DNA of 64,000 nucleotides from Neoceratodus forsteri (GCA_016271365.2 CM057455.1:1562124501-1562188500); one strand, 5' to 3'. Counted from the stretch's first letter, positions 32,901-46,073 are shown. Numbers and translations: made by a program. The notes: a model not told the origin generated them from the sequence alone.

Positions 32901-34289
32901 ACAGTGCTGTATTCACAACCCTGACATTATCTTAAGTAGTAGCGTTTGAGGTTTATACAAAGAATGTGGCGAGACATGAACCAGAATATAAATCCTATCG
33001 CCATGCAAGTGAAGATCAAAATCAAATCACAAAGAATCCCAAATAGCTCCAAGTAAATTGACAGTCCAGAACAGCTCTGGTGCAACACTGCTTTATTGGC
33101 AACATGGAACACAAATATTCCAAAACACAATGCAAAGTACTGCCAGCTGCAACTGTTGCAACATGAATGCAGACTGCTGTTAAAAGCTTAGAAATGGAAA
33201 AAAAATTGTCAATTTATATACATATGATATATGGCTGCCATTGTGATATGATTATTTATTCACATGTGCATAAAGTTTCTCTTACTTCTAGATAAATATC
33301 ATATCAGAGGTGGCCAAATGATATTCACTCTGTAGACACACACACACACACACCCCTACGCCCCTAGTGGTTATGTATTTTTATACAGTGTATAAGCTGC
33401 CACTAGTCAAACAGCATTTTGCCAAGCATTTCTATATTTAGCTACAAATAACACAGTTCAAGTAGTCAAATTACTACTGCAGTTCCACAGGCTTGCAGAT
33501 TACAATTCAGGAATGTTATTGAAGTTTCACAAAGAGTTCTGTCATTTGGTTAAAATGTTTTAAGGACAATTAGCCAAAATGCTACAGTGTTTTAGGACCC
33601 AGTCCACAAAAGCCCTCCCTAGATGTGGAGGGCTTCTCTAACCCCTGCCTGCATATGTGGAGCATTCTGCAGGAACCAGGAATCCACACCCCACCGAGAG
33701 GCATCCTCTGTGTGATCTCACTGCATAAGTTAGTGGGCTGGGCAGAGTGCAGAGCTCTGCTCCTCAGCATCTCCAAAGACAGGTATCTCAGGCTTTGGGC
33801 CAAGGGAGGGTGTGGATAGCATGTGGGTCAAACCTCTGTTGTAGCTGTTCAGTGTCCTCTGCCATGGGCACTTGTGACCCAAAGGTCCCTAAACAGGCTA
33901 CTAATCGTTGGCCCTCTGCCCTCCGGAACAGTAAGGAGGGCTTGGAAATTCAGAGTTTGTGTTTTGTTTATTTATTTATTCTAAAGTTTGTGCCCCGTCT
34001 TGTAAAGAATATATGGCAGGCCAGGCAGAATGCCATATCCCACAACCCCCTGCTTGTGTGAGGCAAGGGAACCAGTACTGGCTGATCTGGGCTTCTTATT
34101 AGTATTCTGCCAGGCTTCCTCTCCATTAGTGCCCCCCAACCCCCCAGTCTCAGCAAGGAGCTCTGCAGTGGCAGCTGGAAAAATGTAGGATGCTGGCCAC
34201 AAGTCTGGCTTACATAGTTGTAATTGGGAGACAGAGCGGTGTGGGCCGACAATATATGGATTGCATATATGGCCCTTATACTCCAGCTT
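32901..34289. other. Non-coding, nothing recognised
   Basis: Contains a short (CA)n at 33336-33354. Frames of 60-123 codons around 33600-34350 show no motif. No repeat ends are seen. Confidence 0.4.
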
Positions 34290-34359
34290 AAACACTGTAC
34301 ACACTTTTAGGAAAAACACTGTACTCACTTTTAGGAAAAACACTGTACTCACTTTTAGG
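34290..34359. repeat. 24-bp unit in three tandem copies
   Basis: The unit AAAAACACTGTACTCACTTTTAGG lies at 34312 and 34336, with a slightly diverged first copy at 34290. Confidence 0.9.
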
Positions 34360-34589
34360 ATATTTCGTTTGTTACAGTGGACAAAACTCTGCCTCCAGGT
34401 GTTGATACTTACCTAGGAGAATGTTACTGTTATGAATATTTTGCCTATGCTTTCTGCTGACCTTCAACTACCGTATTAATGTTCTGGTGACTGAACAGTG
34501 TAGTGCTATGCTACTTGTACACTCATAGGCTCACAGTCTATACTGTAGGTCACTTTCACTTCATGCTCATGTAAAACCCTTCCAGATTG

Positions 34590-35028
34590 AGGCCCTGTAT
34601 AGACTACACTGTTTAAAACCCTTTAAGATACTTAAACCATTCTAAAGCAGTGTAACATGATTTGCATCCACATTACCAACAGTGCCAAACGCGGTTTAGG
34701 AAACCGTCCTATTACTCTGATGTGACCTAGGCTATAACCCGGATTTAAAACTGAAATAAGGCTTATTTCAGTTTACCTAGTAAGTGGGGATAGTAACTGT
34801 GCCTTGTTCCTGATGTTTACATCCTCCAGATGGCCAGAAGCCATTGCCTCCCTTGAAAATGTTTACTGCTTAACACACTTGCAACAGGGCTAGTGTGGAT
34901 GCAGCAGCATGGTTTTAAAACCATGGTATAACATGGTTATCCAGAGTCTGGGCAATGTAACACCATAGGCTTAAAATGTTTTTTAAAAACATAATTTATT
35001 TTAATATGTTGCAATATGTACAGGGCCT
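34590..35028. mobile_element. Candidate MITE with 10-bp perfect inverted termini
   Basis: AGGCCCTGTA at 34590 is matched by TACAGGGCCT ending at 35028. Inside are short palindromes such as CATGGTTTTAAAACCATG near 34910. There is no coding capacity. A flanking duplication that would settle the superfamily is not visible. Confidence 0.5.
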
Positions 35029-36707
35029 ATATGTGACTAAAGTCAGTCCATTACAGGCAGGAACATAAACTGTCAATACAGCGGATTCAGTGTTAACATA
35101 TTTTAACTACATTAACCATTTGCTAAAAGAAGGGTGCAATGTGGATGGCATTACTGGAATCCTTAGGGGATGTGGTATTACCCTCATTGCACTCAGGGGG
35201 GAAATTAAATCCCATCTGGTCTAATAAAGATGCCATCTAGTGCAGTAATGTTTTTAATACAAGTTCTGAATATTTTGATTAGTTCTACAGAATACGTTTG
35301 GAGTGTTATATCTTAATTTTGAGCAGAATAGATAGACCAGTAGGCCTTCTTGTGTTGGCTATTTCTGTATGTTTGCATGTTCGTACTTAGAGAAATGAAT
35401 AGCAGGAATACAAACCTTTAAGATTTTCCAGGTTTCTTTATCAGATATGAACAGTATTACAGTGGTAACTGAAAGCCCATTTTACGTAGTTTTAAACTGA
35501 AGGGAGAAAGTACAGGTTTTTTTCTATGCTGTTATCTCCACCAACCCATATACCCTTGCACATCAAGCAGAACCTGATGCTTCTTCCTCTTTTCACAGCG
35601 GCAGTCCAACTGTTTTGTGTTGGTGCACTGGTGTTAATCAAGAGGCATTCTTCCCTTCCTGAGTTACCTGCTGCCTCATTCAGTCCAGTGTCATCAGCAG
35701 ATGTGTTCATAATATCCTGTGACTGTTTTGTCTTCGCAGTTGGCTTGTAAGCATATGTAAAAATCCCTACTTGTAAGTTGAGGCATAGTAGCAAGCACCT
35801 CCACACAGATCAGAGTGCTTGGTTTACTGCATGGAACTCATCACAATCATCTCTACACATTTCAGTGCCTCCCACTAGGGAGCAGGAACAGCTGCTGGTG
35901 GGGATCTATCACAGCATTATTGGTCAGCATCCACATCTCTAAATTGATCACAAGGAGCACCTCAGCCTGGGAACTGATGCTGGAGGGCTTCTGAGCTGAA
36001 TAATGTTCTTATTCCCACTCCCTGGTAGTATGACTAGGATATTCTGGCAGCAGAACAGGGGAGTTGCATGGATGAGTGAGGTGCTGATTTCCCCTGTGAG
36101 AGAGTCCTTCTAGAATGGTCTGTACATACCAAATAGACAGGAAGCAACCAAGAAAAAGCAGGGGGAAAAACTTCTCCATCTGGAAGCATGGATTTCAACA
36201 GCGTAAGAGATTACTGTTAGACAAGGCATCCTGCTGTGCCCACTACTCTCTGATTTCCTCAATCATAAAGCTTCGGAGGTGGACAAAACCTGTTCTACAG
36301 TTGAGACCTGTAAGAAAGGCAGAAAATGAAGTGTAGCTGTCCCCTTCACCTCATTCTATGAAGATTGCTGTGATGAAGGCTCTTCCCAGTGGCCATTTAT
36401 TAATGGTAGCCTGGGATGGCTTTTCAAGAAAGATTACACATGGCTGTTTCTGTCAGGAGCCCAGGATGACAAAAAAAACTTCTAATTTTCAGCAGAACCA
36501 TTTTGGCCTGATTTCTCCCTCCAAAAAAAGCAATCATGCTGGGCCTGAGCCATTTTTCAAAAAGTATACCTCAGCCCCCTTGCCAGTGGATGTGGCTGGG
36601 AGCAAGAAGCCATTCTACATCCATGAATGGATGCAAGTGACTCCGTGACTACACTGGCACCAGAGTTAGGTTCCATCATGATTAAAGATATCCTGATAAT
36701 ACTGTGG
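35029..36707. other. Non-coding, nothing recognised
   Basis: Open frames of 70-104 codons around 35500-35800 and 36115-36650 have no domain, and none is flanked by convincing splice signals. I cannot support an exon. Confidence 0.4.
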
Positions 36708-39118
36708 CAATGCTTGGTGTTACTTGGTGCTACTGTTTTTTTTTTGTAAACTTTATTTTAAAATTCAGCAAGACATTATATAGCAAATACAGCTTGCAGC
36801 AGTTGACAAAGTACAGAGATATCCACTTCCACGGTGCAGAAATGCTACATGAAAGAGCACTGTTAGGTGTTTTATCTTACACTATAGTGGAATCAGGATT
36901 GGAACATCAGCAATTCAGAGAAAAGATCTCATAGGCTAGTCTTGCAACCACCCCAAGAGGACTCAAAGAAGAGCATCTAAGGGGAGTCACTAGAAAGTTG
37001 GGAACCGTGGGTGATGCAAGGTGTCCTGCAGAGGGTCCCAAATCTTTAGGTGTGCTACTGTTTTTAAATGCTATATGTATACATTGTAGTCTGCAGGGCT
37101 GTTAAAGGGTCAGCAGGTGGCACTGTACAGAAACAACTGTATGTGTGTATGTGTGTGCCTCAACAAGCCCTTCAGTGTATGGGCTTTTCCTGCAAGAAGA
37201 TAAGCAATGGCAAAGTAATGGTCTAGGCTATTCTCGATTGTTCTTCACTAAAGATAAAGGGGGAACCTGACACTTGGCACCATCGTAAGTCTGCTTAAAA
37301 CATTTTGTTTTGGCCTACATGGACTTAATAAAAATTGCAGTTGGATGCATGCTTTTAGAAACTATGGATAATTATTGTAAATTGACTGCAGTTTATAAAA
37401 TAGCGCCCGCTACTTCTAAGCAGAGATAGATACAGTGGATGCTGTGGGACACAGGTATGTCTGTATCAATGATTCTGAAACTCTGGCTCCTTGTTTTCAA
37501 ATAAAGCCTGGACATTAAAGCATGCTAGGGTGTTGGGCATCCAATATTCCTTCCCCATGAGGTGGGTTTATGACCTCAACAACACATGCCAACTTCTGCT
37601 TGCTCAGAACCGAGTCCCAGGGATCTGAGACCTTCTTTTTAACCTAGGTTTCATAGGTTGCTCTGTTGCACCAAACTATTCAGCCTACCTGAAAAGTGGA
37701 TCTTACTGTAAACTGTGTATACTTGCTAAATGAAAGTTTGATGTTTATACTGATGACATGTTGTTGAACAGTGCAGGATGTTTATGCATATACAGAATTT
37801 TCCACTTGTCACAGACAAACTAGAAAGTTTCCATTAAACACAAAGAAATCACCATATACTGTGTCACCTTGAACCAAAATGCTGCTTCTGTGGATCACAT
37901 TTAATGTCCTCAGTCACAATTAGTGTCAATGCTTGGTGTTACTTGGTGCTACTGTTTTTTTTTTTGTAAACTTTATTTTAAAATTCAGCAAGACATTATA
38001 TAGCATATATAGCTTGCAGTAGTTGACAAAGTACAGAGATATCCACTTCCATGGTGCAGAAATGCTACATGAAAGAGTACTGTTAGGTGTTTTATCTTAC
38101 ACTATAGCGGAAACAGGACTGGAACATCAATGGTTCAGAGAAGAGATCTCATAGGCAGGTCTTGCAACCACCCCAAGAGGACTCCAAGATGAGCCTCCAA
38201 GGGGAGTCACTAGAAAATTGGGAACCATGGGTGATGAAAGACATCCTGTGGAGGGCCCCAAATCTTTAGGTGTGCTACTGTTTTTAAATACTATATGTAT
38301 ACATTGCAGTCTGCAGGGCTGTTAAAGGGCCAGCAGGTGGCACTGTACAGAAATAACTGTATGTGTGTATGTGTGTGCCTCAACAAGCCCTTCAGTTTAT
38401 GGGCTCTTCCTGCAAGAAGATAGGCAATGGCAAAGTAATGGCCTAGACTATTCTCGATTGTTCTTCACTCAAAATAAAGAGGGAACCTGACACTTGGCAC
38501 CATCGTAAGTCTGTTTAAATCATTTTGTTTTGGCCTACATGGACTTAGTAAAAATCGCAGTTGGATGCATGTTTTTAGAAACTATGGATAATTATTGTAA
38601 ATTGACTGCAGTTTATAAAATAGTACCCGCTATTTCTAAGTAGAGATAGAAACAGTGGATGCTGTGGGACACAGGTATATCTGTATCAATAATTCTGAAA
38701 CTCTGGCTCCTTGTTTTCAGATATAGCCTGGACATTAAAGCATGCTAGGGTGTTGGACATCCACTATTCCTTCCCCATGAGGTGGATTTATGACCTCAAC
38801 AACACATGTCAACTTCTACTTGCTGAGAACCTAGTCCCAGGGATCAGAGACCTTCTTTTAACCTAGGTTTCATAGGTTGCTCTGTTGCACCAAACTATTT
38901 AGCCTACCTGAAAAGTGGATCTTACTGTAAACTGTGTATACTTGCTAAATAAACGTTTGATGTTTATACTGATGACATGTTGTTCAACAGTCCAGGATGT
39001 TTATGCATATACAGAATTTTCCACTCGTCACAGACAAACTAGAAAGTTTTCATTAAACACAAAGAAATCATCATATATTGTGTCACCTTGAACCAAAATG
39101 CAACTTCTGTGGATCACT
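36708..39118. repeat. Tandem duplication of about 1.2 kb
   Basis: Copy 1 (36708-37900) and copy 2 (37927-39118) start with CAATGCTTGGTGTTACTTGG and stay collinear to CTTCTGTGGATCAC. The offset is 1,219 bp, with a 26-bp spacer. By eye they differ by a few percent, including small indels. Neither copy has a convincing coding frame. The T-run followed by GTAAACTTTATTTTAAAATTC near each start may be an old element end. Confidence 0.95.
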
Positions 39119-42100
39119 TTTTATTAAGAGAAGATAGGTAGAAACTTGATGGATTAATAGTCTTTTTCCTCAATAAATATGTACTGATATTTGGTATACC
39201 ATTAGGAGGGCAACAGAATTATGTCACCATGATATGTGCAAATGAATGGGGTCAAATGTCATTGTTGCGAGTAGGATGTCATCAGGGTAACTGTAGTTGG
39301 TATGTTAGAGTGTGATATTTTTAGAGTGCTGCTGACTGCTCTACTGTGGTGATGTTTGACAAGTGTGTGTTGGATGTGTAATTGTACTCACACGTGGGTC
39401 TGTGTTTATGTCCGTAGTAAAGTGTGAACATTGACACGATGTTCCCCTTGGTTTTTTTTTTTTTTTGGTGCCCATCTATATCATGCATGGTCTCACTATT
39501 ACTAGTGGTTTTGAAACTACAACCTGGAGTTGGTTATATTTTTTTTTTTATTTAGTTGTTTAACCAGGTATAGCACACTAAGCTGAAAGCTTTTTTACAG
39601 GAGCGACCTTATATTTATTGTTTGGGGATACAGGGGACAAAGCCCCCTGTATCAGGGGTGTGGTGGGCACAGCCCCCTGCAAAAGGTAAGAGGTAGTTAT
39701 ATAGGTGAGTGCATGTATTTTGTGGTAGTGTGGTGTTGTTTTTTATGATATTTGCTTTGTTTCTGTTAGTTTTCATTCTTATGGTTTTCGCTCATGGTAT
39801 TAGATGACATAGTCTTGTAGCGCTGTTTGTGCTGTTGGTATAATGCTTGCACTCTTATTCACATTGGTACATTTACAGTCACATCGACATGGTAAACCAA
39901 GATGTTTCAAGTATATTTCTGATGACTCCTATCTAGGGCTATTAAAAACGTGCAGAAAAGTGCAGTATAATGTATGGAGAGACATAAATTACCCAGCCAT
40001 TGTCCAATGTTTAATATAAATCAAACAAGATAGACTACTGTGCATCATTTTTTTTGTAAAACATGGAAAATTACATTGTAAATCTATGTGCCCATATAAG
40101 GAGCCATTATATGCTGTGTACAGTAATGTCAGGAGCTACTGTATGTTAAAGCTGCCTACTCCCACTGTCCTAGGCCACTGACATCAGTGCTTACTTGGAC
40201 TGCCTCGAAAAAATGAACCAACCTGCATTTTTGAATCTGATGCACTGTCATTTTTTGACAATCACTCTATGAGCTGTACCTTCATTGGTTTCTTTTTTGT
40301 TTGTTTGCTCTTCCAGGGCCCCTGCAACCCCACTCCTTTGGGTTCTCACATACTGGCTTTTCCTCTGCCTGTCGAGCCTAACCCCTGCTGCCACAAGTAT
40401 CTCAGCTTATCCCAGAGCTCTGCTAACAATCTCCATTGGTGGTTCGACTTATCCCTGTGGTGGGCCCCTGGGGGGATGGCGGGGGGGGAAGAACCTGTTA
40501 CACTGGAAAAGTTGGTTGGGGGTGCACTGGGTGGTCGGGGCATGAGGGAGATCTACTGAAGGCCATCATCCTGTGCTGCAGGGCAGCCATGTTTCCACTC
40601 TCTGGGGCACCCACCCATCTTCCGTGATGCATGCACCTGTGGCAGCATCCTGGGGTGGGGGGGTTGGCAGCCTGTGGTGTCCCACACTACCAAGAACACC
40701 TCTGTGCACCACCACCTGGATCCTCTATGAGAGTGGTGCACTATGACCCCCCAGCATGGAAGCAATCTCCCTCCTGGTCTCCACTCCTGGCATCAAGGCT
40801 TGAGGCACAAACGTGGATTGCTAGTGTGCCAGAGTGATGTCCCATCGCTCGGGACTTGGGAGCTGGCTTCATTAGTTTCTGTTGTGCAACTGACAGAGCT
40901 TACAGTAGCATGTTTTTCCACTGTGCTATGGAAACTAACAATGACAGCTTGGAGGGGGATAGCTGAAAGGACATCATTTGTTGAAATTAAAATGATGTTT
41001 ACCCTGCAGATACCAGCGGTGCTGCACTCCTGAAAAAGTCAGGTAAAATATGGTGTGAGAAATGTGAGAAAAAGGGCTATGTGGGAAAAAAAGACTGCAA
41101 AGAACAAAAGAAAATAAGAAAAGGGACACAAAATAGAAAAAAGGAAAATAAAAAGTGGAATTGAATAAAGAGGATAAAGAAGAATATGAAATAAAGCAAG
41201 GTAAAACAGGGTGAAGAATGGAGAAAGTACAACATTATCAGAGAAATACAACATAGCTAAGAAAGATATTCTTTTTTAGTGAAACTGATCTAAAATGCAG
41301 AATGACTGACTAGAAATAGATTAACAATGGAAACAAGTCGAGACAGAGGAAAAAATGAGAGAAATGGACTATAGGGAAATAAAAAGGCATCAGAAAAAAT
41401 GAGACTGAAAAATAAAAAGCTATAAAAATACAGCTACTTTTATGGAGTTGTTTTCTTCTTTTTTTAATCTGTACTTTTTAATCTTAGCCATACACTAGTT
41501 GGCCCCAGACAACCACCCAGGCCCATCACCCCTACCTTCATCCATTCTTGTAACTCCCTGGCTTACCTTCCTAGGCAGGATTGAAGGGGGCAAGTTCCCC
41601 CTTCTGGAACACACATAAGTAGAGGAGTATAGGAAGATGTGCAGGGCCCAACAGGACTGAGCATCATCCACATTGCCCCTGGGAATATGATCCCCTGGTT
41701 TTCTTCCACCTCAGGAGGCCATTTATGAGGGTCCCAATCAGTGCACATGTTTTTTACTTAGTATGCTTCAGGGCAACATTGAAAATGAGACATTGGCTCA
41801 ATGCATTCATCATGGTATTAACAAATGAAACAAAATGACAGTAATTAGAAAATGGATAGAAAAAAATGCCAAAAGCGGAATTGTTGGTAGTCAGTTTCAC
41901 TATGATGTCATCCCCCCGTTTAACCTCACAGAAGACACTAGTGCCAACATAACAGCCTACTTCGACAATAAACACATGCATTGATCCATTTTAATGACAA
42001 TAAGGCACTTTAGTGCATGTATTGTTAGGATAACATCAATTCTCATGTGGCTGAAGACAGTCAGCCTATGTTCTCATGCCTCACAATACACCCCAGGTGT

Positions 42101-43027
42101 GATGTTGTCCCAGAACAACACATGTCCTGGCATGCATTATTGTTTAAATGAACATCCTTCCCTCCTTTGGCATTCCAGCATGCACTTTCACCTGTAGTCA
42201 CCCAGGTGGCAGTGCAGCAGCAGAGACTGGCATCTAACCTCCCCAGTGTGGGAGAGTATCTGGGATGCTGATCCTTGTCCATCTCCATGCCAAGCCTCTG
42301 ATATCCCCAGGTTTGTTCCAGAATTCTGATTGCCAGTGTCACGAGTGACAGCTCTGCTGCTACATCAATGGGTCAGCTCTAGTTTTCTGTGTATTTTCCT
42401 TATCGTATTTGTCCTCCTGACCCCTCACCAGCCCCTATCCCCCAGCCTAGTCACCCATCTTCTTCAGGTCTTACCCTGTTTCCCCACTACTTACCTCTCA
42501 TGGCGGAGTTTGAAGGGCTTGCTCATACAAAGCAGGATCCCATTGGGTCCCCAGTCAGTGGCACCAGTCCTAAGGGGGACTGTTCTTCATCCTATCCATT
42601 GATAGATTTGTCCTCCATGTTTCTGTTCCAGGGACATAGAGGTGCAATGATGGAGAGTATCTTTTGGTATCCCCTACCCTTCTGGGCCTCCTGACCACCT
42701 TGACACTCAGCCTTTGCTAGGTGTCAGACACACTGAGGGAGGCACAATGCTCCACTCCATGAAGAGGAGAGCAGTCTCTTGGATCCTCAATCCTCTCACC
42801 CCTGACTGATCACTGGTGACTCAGGTCTGCTCTCAAATCTGTATCAGCAGCTTTGCTGGTGGTACTGCTGTGCTACTGGGCAGATTTTTCACATAGTTTT
42901 GTGAACACTTCAGTAATTCAGAAGCAAATGTAAAGGCTAGATAGTCAAACAAGACTCTGCCATTTTCTTAGACAAAATTGCTCCATTTATTATATAGGGC
43001 CAAATGGGCAGACTTGACGGACCATTG
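39119..43027. other. Non-coding stretch with minor repeats
   Basis: An L2/SINE-like tail (TTTATTTAGTTGTTTAACCAGG) lies at about 39548-39620. A GC-rich block at 40310-40870 and one at 42330-42890 resemble the body of the retroposon at 16286. A purine-rich tract covers 41060-41240. No supported gene is present; the many frames near 40270-40840 reflect GC-rich composition. Confidence 0.45.
41060..41240. repeat. Purine-rich (GA/AAA) tract
   Basis: About 180 bp is dominated by A and G on plus (GAAAA, AAAGG, AGAAGAATA-type words), giving Phe/Leu/Ser-rich false frames on minus. Confidence 0.7.
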
Positions 43028-44610
43028 GGCCCGGATATTCAAACTGCGCCATTCTGAGGCACAAGCCCTTGTGCTGCTCAAAATAGTTGTGCAGGGGTGT
43101 GGCCGGGGCGATATTCAAAGGAGTTGCGCTATTGAGCAACTCCTTTGAATATCACCCCCCCAGCCACAGCCACTGTGCATGGCGCAGTGGAACTTGCGGC
43201 ACCGCAAGTTGTCAGAGTTGAGCATTAAACTTGCAGTGGCGCAAGTACCATTGCGCCATGCGCAAATTTCCGATATTCAAAAGGTGACATGCAAATGGGG
43301 CCATAATTCATGCAAGGCACAGGGGGGCCATTTGCATCTGATTCAGCCCCATTTTATGCAATAACATGAAGTGCGCGATCCCGAGACTTGCGCCTGGCCA
43401 CCCTGCCAGAGCAGCAGCCGTCGGGGACCGGCGCACCCTGCAGCACCGATCGTGGCAGAACGAACAACTCCCCAGTGCCCGACGCCGCAGAATGTAAAAA
43501 GACCTCCCCAACCCGAATATCTCCCTGGTGGTCCAGTGGACCGTAATGCCTGATCGTGGGCAGAATGTCCGGTGACAACCCCCAAACATCTCCCTGGTGT
43601 CTAGTGTCCCCACACCCCACCCACCCACCCAGCCCCACCACCGCTCCCCGCGCGGCGGGCGGCAGCACATCCACCACCTGCACCGCCGCCGCCCGCCCGA
43701 CTGACTGTCCAATGGGGCTGCGCCCCATTGGTGCAGAGCTAGAGCCAATGGGTGTGCAGCCCCATACCGTACAGACGGTCCAGATTTGTGAATGATGTTC
43801 ATTCCAAATCTGAACTATCTCATGACCGTAACTTCCATTAGCTAAAGTTCTACACCAATGGGCATTTCTTCCCCGGACAATCGATCGGCCCGAAGCCGGC
43901 CGAGTAACGAACAAATGAAGGATGCTGCTTTCGCCGGCTTTACTGCAAGGTGGTGAAACAAAACAAGTGGTGAAGATGCAAACACCGAAGCTGAAGTTGT
44001 CACTATTCTGCCGCAATCAAACAGGTCACTGAACCTGAAAATGTCAGGTTGAAAACACACATTCTGCCTTGATGAACATGAAGAATTAGTCATGATCGTT
44101 CTGCCGCATGATCGGCAAATTGTCATGATACATTCTGCCCTAGATCGGGCATTGGGGAGATGTTTGGGCGGGGGTTGTCATGATCGCTCTGCCCGCGATC
44201 GGGCATTGGGAGATGTTTGGGCGGGGTTCTTTTCACGCCTGCCCGCGAATCGGGCTGGTGGGGGACACAGGACTGAGTTGGGGCCAGCCACGGTGGCAGC
44301 TGCTGTGTTGCACCCTGCAATACAGCAGCTCACCTGTGGGTGGCCTCAACTTGACCCTTTTTTGGCTCAAAGTTGTGCAGGTGCAGGTTGGGGTTGCGCC
44401 AGACATTTCGCACAACCCGACTGAATATCGGTTGTGCAGTTTATGCATGGTTCCTCCCTCCTGTTGAGCATGCATTCATTTGCATTGGCGCTGTTGCTCA
44501 ACCTGTTTTCAGTGGCGCAACTGCCTCCCGCTGAATATCGCAGAATGGCGCACAGACTTAGCATGCGCAACCCTGTTGCGCATGGCGCAACCCTTTTGAA
44601 TATCTGGGCC
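43028..44610. mobile_element. Non-autonomous PIF/Harbinger element with TTG target-site duplication
   Basis: The left end GGCCCGGATATTCAAA and right end TTTGAATATCTGGGCC are flanked by TTG at 43025-43027 and 44611-44613. That matches the 3-bp duplication of PIF/Harbinger. GATATTC/GAATATC motifs are repeated subterminally, including a perfect hairpin at 43110-43153. The middle (43380-44280) is CpG-rich and holds an inverted/tandem block with GAGATGTTTGGGCGGGG. No transposase is present. Ends match the autonomous relic at 3531-14603, a possible source of transposase. Confidence 0.8.
43110..43153. repeat. 18-bp perfect hairpin in Harbinger subterminal region
   Basis: GATATTCAAAGGAGTTGC pairs with GCAACTCCTTTGAATATC around an 8-nt loop. 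The stem reuses the terminal GATATTCAAA word. Confidence 0.9.
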
Positions 44611-44904
44611 TTGGTCTTTTTCTGCCATCACTGTCTATGTTTCTTTTTGAATTTAGGTGCCATTGCATTTCAGTGTGCATTTTCTGGAATCTAAAGATTT
44701 AAAGGCTAAACTCAAAAATGTTTTCTTTCCTTTGGAGCACTCAGCAGCTTGGAGGCAACTTCCTAAATTGTGGAGGTCAATCATTTAAACGTAGGAGATT
44801 ATCCTGGCCATATAGTAGCGCATACCCAGATTTGAGGAAGCACATGCATGGTCATCTGTTTTGGTTATTGGTCTCTACAACTGCATTGGCCCAAGTAAGG
44901 AACT

Positions 44905-46073
44905 ACTTGGTGCCCCTCCACATGAGTGGTCCCAAGGATGCACCAGGCAACTATAGATCAGTCAGCCTTACATCCATTGTGGGGAAGCTAATGGATACTA
45001 TCCTTAAGGAAAGGCTAGTAACCTTTCTGGAGGTGAATGGTCTCCAGGCCAACATACATCATGGGTTTGTCTTGGGAAGATCTTGTTAGACCAACCTGGT
45101 GAACTTTTATCACTTGGTGACTAGGGCTCTCGACAGGGGCCAAGTGGTGGATGTCTTGTATCTATATTTCAGCAAGGCCTTTGATTCAGTGCCACATGGG
45201 AGACTGATTAGCAAGTTGAGATATTGGGGAGCAGGGAAGAAAATGGTGGAGTTGATCAGGAATTGGCTGAATGACAGCAAGCAGAGGGTTGCCGTAAGGT
45301 GGGAACTCTCAACTCCAAGAGCCGTATCCAGTGGGGTACCACAGGGCTCGGGGCTGGGTCCAGTGTTGTTTGACATTTTCATTGCTGACATCTTGCATGG
45401 GATTAAGAATAAGATCAGCCTTTTTGCGGATGACACAAATTTAGGTGCAGTGGTGGATGACACAGAGGGGTTGCAGGGGCTACAGGATGATCTGGCTAGA
45501 TTCAAGCACTGGCCAGAAATATGGCAGCTGGGGTTCAATGCAAAGAAGTGCAAAGTCATACACTTGGGAGCAAGAAACCCAAGGAATCATTACCAACTAT
45601 GGGGGGGGGGAGTAAAGGTATACCCTACAGAGGAGGAAAAAGATCTTGGGGTGATAACAACAAGGCAAATAAACCATGCAGCACAGTATAGAAAAGTGAC
45701 AGCTAAGGCTAATAAAATGCTGGGTTGTATTGCCAGAGGAATCATGCCCAGGAGAGGGGAGGTCGTCCTGCCACTCTACAGGTCATTGGCGAGGCAGCAC
45801 TTGGAATACTGCATGCAGTTCTGGTGCCCCTACTTAAAGAAAGGTGTTAGATTTCTGGAGGGGGTCCAACACAGAGCAACCAGGATGATCCTCGGTATGG
45901 AGGACAAACCCTACAAAGAGAGACTGAGGGAGCTCAACATGTACTCCCTGGAGGAATGGAGGGATAGAGGAGACATGATAGAAACCTTCAAATATATGAA
46001 AGGCATACATAAACATGGTACAGAAGGAATTTTAAGAATAAGGAGAAGGAGGGACACTAGAGGCACACTCTAA
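44905..46073 (+). pseudogene. CR1 reverse transcriptase and C-terminus
   Basis: The frame is open from about 44718. A TAG at 45088 interrupts RSC/TNLV, where a Gln would be normal. The next 324-codon frame (45099-46073) has DVLYLYFSKAFDSVP, SGVPQGSGLGPVLFDIFI and the FADDT active site at residues 109-113. Further on come LGFNAKKCKVIHLGARNP, ANKMLGCIARGI, LEYCMQFWCPYLKKG, TRMILGMEDKPYKERL and IETFKYMKGI. The palm motif has Tyr-Leu-Tyr where many CR1s have Leu-Asp, so the first catalytic Asp is altered. It would not be active even apart from the stop. Confidence 0.9.

Noticed and set aside
36708..39118. The two 1.2-kb copies as LTRs of a retroelement
   Set aside because: They are separated by only 26 bp, do not begin TG and end CA, and have no primer-binding site or internal coding region.
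43308..44016. Minus frames up to 220 codons in the CpG-rich block
   Set aside because: The sequence is inside a Harbinger-type non-autonomous element. The high GC content keeps several overlapping frames open and no motif is present.
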